From the NCBI RefSeq assembly GCF_000002995.4, contig NW_025062477.1:496001-560000 (forward strand): DNA of 64,000 nt, given 5' to 3'. The DNA is from Brugia malayi (Eukaryota > Nematoda > Chromadorea > Rhabditida > Onchocercidae). Below, piece after piece: positions 49,822 through 64,000 of this stretch (the first letter of the stretch is position 1; each line of letters opens with the position of its first letter). The translations under genes and the position numbers were made by a program. The notes beneath the pieces are model-generated. The model was not told the DNA's origin. It saw nothing but the letters and a program-made list of their open reading frames with translations, and ran no database searches.

Positions 49822-50073
49822 GTAGCAGGGGAAGATCGGGTGGAGATGGGTTGGGAGGTAACAAGGAAAGATCGGGTAGAGATGGGTTGGGAGGTAACAA
49901 GGAAAGATCGGGTAGAGATGGGTTGGGAGGTAGCAAGGAAAGATCGGATAGAAATGGATTGGAAGGTAGCACGAAGAGATCGGGTAGAGATGGGTTGGGA
50001 GGTAGCAAGGAAAGATCGGGTAGAGATGGGTTGGGAGGTAGCAAGGAAAGATCGGGTAGAGATGGGTTGGGTT
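49822..50073 (+). repeat. 36-bp G-rich minisatellite, seven copies
   Basis: Seven copies of a 36-bp unit (core GATCGGGTAGAGATGGGTTG) with a few substitutions. Because 36 is a multiple of three, several frames on both strands stay open through it and give 12-residue protein repeats. There is no start context, splice signal or family match that would make this a gene. Each unit has three GGG runs plus a GG on the + strand. Confidence 0.93.
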
Positions 50074-50819
50074 GAGTGACAACAAAGCACTGAATAATTT
50101 GCAGTTGTAAATTTCTGTCTGAGAATCAAATTTCAAAAGGATCAAACAAAATAAATACATCACAAAATTCTACTACTGAGAATGCAGCATGTGTTCGTTA
50201 TAATTTTCTTTTAATTAAATGCAATTATGAAATTGGAAAAAACTAAATTACCTTCAAAATAATTCCTAAAATATCAACCATGATCAGAATAAAATTTTAG
50301 GAAATAAATCTAGCATTGCTCATTATTTAAAACTAGAAAATTCAGTCTTTACAAATATTTGAAATTTGCGATCAAATCAGTTGTCGTTCTAATTCTTGGC
50401 AGTTTAAATTTGCGATCTAACTTTTACATACAAAATTTCGATCGTTCTTCTGTGAATGCATACATTCTTTTATTGAAAGAAAAAAAAAAAAAAACTATCT
50501 TAGTTAAACACTTTGAAATTTTTGAAATGAATGGTCAAATTTTATAATTTACAATTACTGAAAGGATTTTAAAACTGAAAAGTTCGAAGATGAAATAATT
50601 TAAATAGCTACCCGTTAAACAGTATTAAATTAAATGATTAGCGATATGACAGTATAATAATATAAAGCTTAAAATTAATTTAGGTCATAAATCATTTCAC
50701 TAGTAAATCAATAACCAATATTTTCACAGACACAAAATCCCAGTAAGTTTAATAGCTATTTGATCAATTTTTTGGTATTTGCCTTTTCATACATCATTTC
50801 TTGAAATTGGTGTAAATCA

Positions 50820-51560
50820 AAAAATTGTTTGACTTCCGAGTTTATACTGAATTGGATGGATGGAGATCAAATGACCTAAAATTAAGAATTGAATTCGATC
50901 TATTTCAAACAGATATATTATTAGTTTATTTGCGCCCTATAAATGCTAAAAGCTTCCCTGCTTTCCCTGCTGCTAATCCGTCTCCCAAATATAGCAAAGC
51001 AAGAAGGAATGGATTTGCACATACATAATTGAGTGGGCGGTATTGTCTGAGTTATCGAAGATTGGAAGTATTAGTCATTGTGATGGCTGCTTGTTGCGCA
51101 CATTTGGGTGGGCGGTTTTGTCGCATATTGTTAATAATTTGAATTACAGAGGAGCGCTTACGTGTAAAAGGAGGAAAAATTACTGCAATGCCACCGGGAG
51201 AGAGAAAAGACTCCGCGACATGTCTGCACGCATTAGCAGGATGGGCGCTTTTGAAATTCATAGTGGGCGCTTATTGCAATTGCTTTCTTCCACAGCGATA
51301 AATTTACGAATTGTCTTTCAGTCAATTGCAATTATTGATTGCTTATTGTCTTTGATCTTTGGACTGTCTCCACTTCCTCTTTGACATTCATTTCAAAAGT
51401 TTCCACTCACATTGTATATGCAAGTTCTTTGTTGGGTTGGTTTGCTAATGGAAAGATGGCTGAATGTATCGATTGTAGGTCGATGTAAGGCGGAAGTGTC
51501 ACAGTTTGGTTTAGTTCAGCTTACAGACAATATTCCTTTTCCTGTCGCAGTTCTTTGGCA
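50820..51560 (+). other. GC-richer island with TGGGCG motif cluster, function unknown
   Basis: Base composition here is clearly less AT-rich than the surroundings and homopolymers are nearly absent. TGGGCG followed by G/C-T-T/A-T-T-G recurs at 51034, 51109, 51242 and, slightly diverged, 51264. There is an open frame of 113 codons at 51043-51384 with no recognisable domain. Possibilities are a promoter or enhancer, an exon of an unrecognised gene, an ncRNA, or a decayed insertion. The sequence alone does not decide. Confidence 0.4.
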
Positions 51561-53615
51561 TAGAATTTAAACGGCGTAGTGGTTGCTTTTATTGAATTTT
51601 AATTATGTCTTTTTGATTATTTTTTTTTTTTGCTAATAATAAGCTTTAAAGTTTTTATGTTTAGATTTCAAAGAGGTGGACATTTATTACAATTATCAAT
51701 TGTTAATTAAGTTTTAGTAATTTAACAGCACAAGAAAATATGACATTTAGATTTTTTATACTTTTCATCTGTGAAGTTTTTATTTCGATGCCTACTTTTT
51801 CAATTCGAAATTGCCAAAGGTTTAACAATTTGAAATTCTTTCGTAGTCGAATGAATCTCTCCATTTCATTTCTTCCTTCTTTTGCATTGTTTATTTATTT
51901 GTTTGCTACTCTTTTTATGTGTTGTCGCACTCAATTCTGACTTTTTGTTGTTTATAAAAGTTAAATTGGAAAAGTGCGCCTTTGACAGAACACATCGACA
52001 ATTAAGCAATTTACTAAGAATCATTCCATGACTTGAAGGAATCATATAAATATATGAGATTGGCATGAATTAAGAGAACTTGAATTGATTGATCTAAATC
52101 TTGAATAAAATTATAGGAATGGGTCATTCAGGATGACCTTATCTACTTCCTCTATGTTTAGAGATGTTAATAATTAATACCGACATTGTAGATCAAAAAT
52201 GCTTATTTTTTATGCTCTCATTTTAAACTTTAATTCAATTTTAAAAATTTAAAAAAAAAAATATACCCTTATTTGCAATCTTAATTTAATTTCTAATCTA
52301 TCAAAAATTTGATAAGCAGACGGACAAATTTTTATTTAACATTTCTGGGTACCTTGGTAAAATTTATAAGTTGCAATTAAAATTATCTACAAAAACTGTC
52401 CGAACTGTCCAGCGATAATGACATTTTTTTTTAATGTCTTTTGTTCAATTATCGTACTGGACTAAAGATTACCAACTCTATTCTTACAATATATAAATGT
52501 TGTGGAATTTTGAGTACATTCAACAGGTGTCTGTCCTTTCATGTTTACAAATACAATCATATAATAGAGAAAACAACCTAAATATCGTTTGATTTTATAT
52601 TGAAATTAATGTTTTGGAGGTTTATTTCAATATTTATACGTCCAATTATTTTCCATTATTATCACCAGTGATAGCTTAACACTCGGCAGGTACACATAGG
52701 TAAGTTACAGCTAATTAAATAACTTTTGTTTGAGAAGCTATCATTGCTACCTCAAATTGGTCAATATTCATTGGGTTAACAGTAATGGCTTATTTAAGAT
52801 TTAGTTTAGAAAGTAAGTTGTAAAGTATGTCATATTTTCAATATCTCTCAATTGTTACCATTTCTACGCTGCGATAAATGCAAAAGTTATAATATGACAA
52901 TGAATATTAAATTTTTGATTTAAAAATTACACTTTGTACATTAAACGTATATAAATAAAGAAATGAAATTAAAGAATATGAATAAATGATAAAATTTGTG
53001 ATAAAATTAAGTTCAAAGTTGAATGATAATGAGATAATTGATATTTGAATAATTTGATACGTTCAATGTCAAATAGTTTCTCATTGAAATATTTTTCAAA
53101 TGTTAACATTGCATCAATTTCCAATTACAATGATTTATTCAAAATAAATGACAAAAATAAGTCTGCTAGCATTAGATTGAATTTTTTATTAGTTTTTTTT
53201 TTGGGATCAAATAAAAAAAAAAAAAATGTCACAGCAGTTGACAGTTAGTAATATTTGATAACGCTGAAAATTGAATAACCATATGCTCACAGACACACAC
53301 ACATACATACGCAGACACAGACACACATACATGGAAATGTATTTTAAATCGTTTCAATTTGAAATTTCCCAAAAGTCATTGCTCTTTTTAAATATATTTT
53401 ATAGAAAAGTTTAAAGCCGCGCGGTATATTAGAGCAATTCGCTCTTTTTTTTTTCATTTCATATTGCAATTCATTAACAATTTCTTCTCTAACTTTTCTA
53501 ATTAATATGTGTTTCAGTGATAATTACGAAAATAATTAATTAGTTCTACAGTAATTCTAAAATGTTAGAAATGGAATTGGAAAGTAATAAAAATATAAAA
53601 TTAAGCATTACAGTG

Positions 53616-53640
53616 AATTGATTGATTGATTGATTGATTG
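53616..53640 (+). repeat. (GATT)n microsatellite
   Basis: About six tandem GATT/ATTG tetranucleotides. Confidence 0.9.
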
Positions 53641-53775
53641 TCGGATAAAAATTATTTACGCATTGTGAAAGAGAAAAACACGTGAAAATAAGTTCAGGAA
53701 AACGTGTATTGCATTTGTGGAAATATAGGATGAATAGAAGAATATGAAGTAAGGAACTAAGCAAACTTAACATTC

Positions 53776-54357
53776 TTGACGTGTGCTCAACGTGATCGTA
53801 CGATTACATCTAGCTATCATGCAACAAACAACTTATAATGTTTATTATCAAATCATTCCGTGACGTGTGCTCACGTGATCGTACAATTACATCTAGCTAT
53901 CATGCAACAAACAACTTATAATGTTTATTATCAAATCATTCCGTGACGTGTGCTCACGTGATCGTACAATTACATCTAGCTATCATGCAACAAACAACTT
54001 ATAATGTTTATTATCAAATCATTCCGTGACGTGTGCTCACGTGATCGTACGATTACATCTAGCTATCATGCAACAAACAACTTATAATGTTTATTATCAA
54101 ATCATTCCGTGACGTGTGCTCACGTGATCGTACGATTACATCTAGCTATCATGCAACAAACAACTTATAATGTTTATTATCAAATCATTCCGTGACGTGT
54201 GCTCACGTGATCGTACGATTACATCTAGCTATCATGCAACAAACAACTTATAATGTTTATTATCAAATCATTCCGTGACGTGTGCTCACGTGATCGTACG
54301 ATTACATCTAGCTATCATGCAACAAACAACTTATAATGTTTATTATCAAATCATTCC
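53776..54357 (+). repeat. 83-bp tandem satellite, seven copies
   Basis: Copies start at 53776 (84 bp, one extra A), 53860, 53943, 54026, 54109, 54192 and 54275. They are almost identical. Copies 2 and 3 share CGTACAAT where the others have CGTACGAT, so ATCGTACGAT is a 10-bp palindrome in copies 1 and 4-7. Six copies carry the palindrome TCACGTGA (53871, then every 83 bp to 54286). In copy 1 the extra A breaks it. Each copy also starts TGACGTG. The array ends about 1.4 kb upstream of the malic enzyme start. Confidence 0.95.
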
Positions 54358-54435
54358 GTCTTTCTTGCTGCTAATTAAAATTATTAACGTAAATATTTTG
54401 TATGTATTTTTTATAACTATAATTCTTGTTTTCCT

Positions 54436-54466
<31 letters not shown>

Positions 54467-55782
54467 TCGTTCTATGCTTAACTGATCAATTAGCAATTAT
54501 AGCACTTCAGTTTAATTCGTAGAAAAGAACGAAGAAAGCAAAATTAGCAACGAACATTTGTAAATAATTCTTTTTTCTTTTATATCGAAATAAATGATTA
54601 CAGAAAACTCCAAAAAAGAGAAAAAAAAAAGTAAATAAATAAATAAAATCTCCGAGCGGAAATTGAAACTAAAATTGAGACAAATTTAATCAAAAAACGA
54701 CTCAACTTATTATTTTTAAATTTGTAAATCTATTCTTTCATTTTAGATGAGTAATTTATTTTAAAATTAACCGATTATAATAACATCAAATCAATTTATC
54801 ATCTATCAAATCAATTTGTCATTTGGAAAATTTCATTCACAATGTCACATTTTTTCCAAATATTTCTTGCATCGTTGCAATTTGAGGAAACAGCGTCGTA
54901 GTATATTTAGTCTGTTATCAGTTATCATTTCGTGATCAGATAAGGATTGAATGCTTAACAAAGTAGCGCAATTGATGTCTTTTAGATAAAAAAAGAAGGA
55001 AACGATAGTTTAAGAATATATAAAAATAGGAAAAATGATAATCAGATAAGGAGTCTTTTGATTATTTCTTCTTAAATTTAATAAATTCATTTCATTTGAA
55101 TTGATTTTAAATTTGTTGATATCACTTAGGATTTATTCATCTTTCTGACAAATTTTAACTTTATGCTTTTTTTTTTTTTTGATTAAAATGGACAGAATAA
55201 AATCATTTGATTACTTTAATCTGATGAATAATTAGTTAAGAATTATAAAAATATTTTTTTTTGCTCCCTAAATTTGTTTCTTGATCGTAAAAGATATTTT
55301 TTATATTTGAAACTATCTATCTGATTTAACAATGTAATTTTGAAGTTTGATCCACTAGTCTCATACACAATCTTACAATCAGATGTTTTTCATTTCATTT
55401 TTTTTTTTTTTTTTTTTTCATATTTAAGAAACTGAAAAGATTAAAGCACAAGAAAAAAAAAAATAAATTAAATTGAAATGAAATATACTACCAATTTATT
55501 TACAGTTATACATCCTACGACGACTCAGATGTTTATCTCTAATTCTCGCAATAGTCAAATATTTACTTAAAAATAAAACAATAAATTAAATTTTTTCATC
55601 TGTTACCTAAATGACAAATAAGTGCTTTCTGAAAACAATTTCTCTTATTGAATTACTTTTTTAAATTTATGTAATTATACACAGAATATATCTTTTCGAA
55701 ATGCTAAAAAAAATGTAATAAATGTGTCATATGCAAATTTTGCTTTTATTTAAACAATTTTTTTTGAAAATACTGATATTAT

Positions 55783-55805
55783 TTCATCTTATAGTGAAAC
55801 AAGAA
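55783..55805 (+). promoter_or_regulatory. Candidate SL acceptor and short 5' UTR of malic enzyme
   Basis: TTCATCTTATAG ends at 55794, eleven bases before the ATG at 55806. Either a spliced leader joins here or an upstream exon ending in phase 1 does. The latter would read xTG-AAA-CAA-GAA-ATG in frame and could add a mitochondrial presequence. Confidence 0.45.
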
Positions 55806-61355
<5,550 letters not shown>

Positions 61356-62520
61356 TTAAAAATTTTCTCTATCCATTCAATTTTAAATTCCATCGATGCT
61401 AATATCAGTTGTTTAATATACTGAAAATTTGTTATAAGCTTTTTTTTTTTCTTAATTTGGAACTATCTTATATTCTTAAATAATCATTGGACATTAGTTG
61501 GATACTTTTTTCTACTGTTCTACTGCAACTTACCTAATGATTCACTTATTATGAAACAGCCATTAATTTTCCATTTGCTCGTAGAATTCCAATCAATTGC
61601 ATTTATTTCGAGCAAAAAAAAAGTATTTTGAGCAGAAACATTTGTACAGATTGGTGGGCCTAACTACTGATCTGTTCATTTTCATTTTCAATGTCTAAAA
61701 TTTCATAGAGTGTTATATATTACTAAAATTTGATTGCATTATGCAAGATATTTCATACAAGCAGGAAGTGAAGTAAATAGAAATTGAATGAAGTAAACAA
61801 GTAAACAACGACTTATATTAAAGAAAGTTAATTTTAATAGAAGTTAGAAAAGTCATAATGTCCTAAATCATGCATATTAATTGAAAAAATCTATTGAACT
61901 CAATGGGATGGAATCATTAATTATCATTTTCCAACAATTTCAAATGCTCAGTTGTTAAATTATTATTGTTAAAAATTTTCGTTTTTTCAAGTTCCAAAAA
62001 AAAAAAAATTATATTTTATATTTTTCTTTTTTTTACAAAAAAAAAAACGATGTTTTGATAATCTGTAGTTTTCAAAGCAGCGATGCTAATCATCAACAAA
62101 GGAAGCTAATTTTGCTTTTCCATCTTGGAAATAATTTTTACAGTTTTTTTATACTTTGTGCTGCTAATAACTTTTATAACATATATCAAGGAAAAGACCA
62201 TTGGACAAAAGTGGCAGTTCAAAAAGAAACATGAAAATAATTGTTATGCATTTAGAAACAAAAATAAACAAAACAAAACTTACGAATAAGATTAGTTGAA
62301 AGTTGAAATATATTCACCACCATTCGACCATATTTCTGATTTTTTTATCTCATTGAACTGTTTCTTTCCAAAACAAAATACCGAAATTAAACAGCAATAA
62401 ACCATTTCCATTTTTTTGCACCATTGAAGTAATGTGCAACATGTTTAGGCTTTAGCAAAAAGTAGAAAGAACCGAAATGTAAACCTACAAAAATTAAAAA
62501 CAATACGATTGCTTCTTTTC
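61356..62520 (+). other. Downstream of malic enzyme: 3' UTR and spacer
   Basis: AT-rich sequence with no further gene seen. I found no AATAAA in the first ~400 bases after the stop, so the poly(A) signal is probably a variant hexamer. Confidence 0.5.
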
Positions 62521-62529
62521 TGGAACAAC

Positions 62530-64000
62530 AAAAAGTAATAAACATGCAGTTTTCAAATAAGAACAAAAAGAAAGATAAAAAGGAGTGTCAATTGATATCA
62601 AGAAGAGCAGAGCCAAAATAAAATGTAATTTTAAAATAGATTAACTGAACTGGAAAAGCAAAATAGGAAAAATTCTGTGAAAACATGCAAGAACTATAGC
62701 TAACAAAAAGCAAGAAAAGAATGAAATGAAGAAAAATGAAAACAGCAAAAAAGTATGCAAAAAAGCAAAGCGAACAAATGGCATGCGAAGTGTGCAAGTT
62801 TTAGAATGGAATAATGTAAGACAAATTAAGAAAGCATCCATGCAATGTTAGCAGTAAAAATAAAAAAACGAAAAAGCATGCAAAATAAGTAAATAATAAG
62901 GAAAAAGGCATGCAATATCAGTAATAACAGCATAGAAATGATTAAAATTGACGAAAAAAGCATGCAAGATAAGCTGAATTAATAAAATATAATTAAAAAA
63001 AAATGCGCATAGTGAGTAGAAAAACATGAAAAATAAAGCAGGTTAAAGTTCAAAAGGCCGTGTAAGTAAATAATAACAAGTAAGAAAAGCATACAATGTT
63101 AGCAACAGCAATAGAATAATCAATGAACGAACAAAAAGAATGAAAAATAAAGTAAAGTAAATTTGAAAAAAGCATGCAATAAGTAATAATGGTGAAATAA
63201 TTAATAAAGCCAAGGTGCATGCTTAAGTAAATCAAAGGAAAAAAAGAAGGTTGTACAATTTTAGTAATAACAATAGAAAAATAAGTATAAACTAAGTAAT
63301 ACTAAGGAATTCAGTAATAACAATAGAAAAATAAGTATAAAGTAAGTAATACTAAGGAATTCAGTAATAACAATAGAAAAATAAGTATAAAGTAAGTAAT
63401 ACTAAGGAATTCAGTAATAACAATAGAAAAATAAGTATAAACTAAGTAATACTAAGGAATTCAGTAATAACAACTGTTTAGCAAAATCAGTGAAACATGA
63501 AGTGTCAACAAAGTATAGAAAAATGAGTGAAATTTATTAAAAAGACTATAAAATAAGTAAGATTAATAAGAAAAGCAAATAAAGAACAGAAAAAAAAAAA
63601 AGGAAAATAAAATAAATAATAATAAAGTGCGTTAAAATGAAAAAATGAAGTATAAGTAATGAAATGGAAAAGTGAATAAGTGGGTGAAAAAGTATGTAAA
63701 GTAAAATTGGTTGAAATAAAAAGAAAATGCAATGTCAGTAATAATAATGCAGTGATTAGTAAGTCATGCAGTGCCGTAATAAATATAAGGACGCAATTCA
63801 TGCAACACGCATGCAATTCAAAAAAATAAATAAATAAGGTAACTCAAAAAAAGATATGCAATGTTCTTAATAATAATAAAATAACTACTAAAGTAAGTGA
63901 AACAGCAAGCAGAACCAAGTAAATTATATAAGGTGAAAACATGCAGTATTAGTAATAAGAATGAAATAATTAATTAAAGAGATCAAGAAACATGCAAAAA
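62530..64000 (+). repeat. Degenerate A-rich repeat field built on a GCATGCAA motif
   Basis: CATGCA-type motifs, usually preceded by AAA and often followed by a degenerate TCAGTAATAA-like segment, recur about 18 times. Examples lie near 62543, 62683, 62843, 62878, 62908, 62962, 63092, 63174, 63218, 63729, 63803, 63860, 63943 and 63993. Spacing is irregular (about 30-130 bp). The + strand is strongly enriched in A and G over T and C throughout. The field continues past the window end. Open frames on the - strand here are Phe/Leu-rich artefacts of that skew. Confidence 0.7.
63261..63473 (+). repeat. 50-bp tandem repeat, four and a fraction copies
   Basis: A 50-bp unit (starting TCAGTAATAACAATAGAAAA) begins at 63261 (as TTAG), 63311, 63361, 63411 and, partially, 63461. 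Differences are limited to a base or two (AAACTAAG or AAAGTAAG). It shares TCAGTAATAACA with the surrounding degenerate field and looks like a locally amplified piece of it. Confidence 0.93.

Larger units (their letters stand above)
47046..55794 (+). other. Intergenic region between glucuronidase and malic enzyme
   Basis: 8.7 kb without a convincing gene. It contains four repeat blocks (47891-47960, 48099-48390, 49822-50073, 53776-54357, listed separately) and a stretch of more balanced base composition at about 50820-51560. Candidate poly(A) hexamers for the glucuronidase lie near 47502 and 47513. A malic-enzyme promoter or an upstream 5' exon could be in the last few kilobases. I could not identify one. 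Confidence 0.65.

Noticed and set aside
49744..50163. Repetitive protein genes on both strands over the 36-bp minisatellite
   Set aside because: Open frames follow from a period divisible by three. There is no start context, splice site or family similarity, and overlapping frames on both strands are equally open.
53776..54357. CRISPR array
   Set aside because: The 83-bp copies are contiguous with no variable spacers, in a eukaryotic gene context. It is a plain tandem satellite.
55722..55805. In-frame N-terminal extension of malic enzyme from an upstream ATG
   Set aside because: A good acceptor (TTCATCTTATAG) lies between that ATG and the conserved start. The extension is a Phe/Leu/Ile-rich AT-type peptide rather than a convincing mitochondrial presequence.
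62588..63816. Minus-strand open frames (up to 103 codons) downstream of malic enzyme
   Set aside because: They are Phe/Leu/Thr-rich translations of an A/G-skewed repeat field with no domain or splice structure.

Overview
The window looks like nuclear DNA of a nematode, most likely a clade III (filarial/spirurid-type) worm. It is very AT-rich and full of A/T homopolymers. Its genes are split into many small exons with nematode-style TTTTCAG/TTTTAG acceptors and GTAAGT/GTATGT donors. The three proteins present are closest, by eye, to metazoan families. The species call is inference; no database was consulted.

Three multi-exon genes were reconstructed by joining exons in phase, all on the + strand. 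(1) 17-32284: a Spalt/SALL zinc-finger transcription factor, the sem-4 ortholog. It has 14 coding exons and 1121 codons from the first ATG in the window. A 21.7 kb first intron (123-21843) separates the exon carrying the NuRD-recruiting RRKQAKP motif from everything else. (2) 41317-47045: a secreted/lysosomal beta-glucuronidase (GH2; 13 exons, 613 aa) with signal peptide and both catalytic glutamates. (3) 55806-61355: an NAD(P)-malic enzyme (13 exons, 592 aa) with the full set of active-site residues.

The rest is non-coding. Intron 1 of the Spalt gene is a third of the window and holds microsatellites, poly-A/T runs, a 19-bp tandem array carrying ten evenly spaced GATA-type sites, and a 27-nt candidate microexon or alternative first exon (19711-19737). 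The gap at 32285-41314 shows nothing beyond simple repeats. The gap at 47046-55794 holds a 113-bp repeat, a 36-bp G-rich minisatellite, a small GC-richer island with a TGGGCG motif cluster, and an 83-bp satellite in which six of seven copies carry TCACGTGA. The 3' end (about 62.5-64 kb) is a degenerate repeat field built around GCATGCAA.

The genes are far apart (about 9 kb) and do not look like an operon. No mobile element with recognisable protein, no tRNA or rRNA gene and no CRISPR array was seen. The points most worth checking are two non-canonical introns (GC-AG in the glucuronidase, AT-AG in the malic enzyme), a repeat array whose last copy supplies a splice acceptor, identical intron positions in two duplicated zinc-finger pairs, and the repeats that multiply plausible transcription-factor sites.
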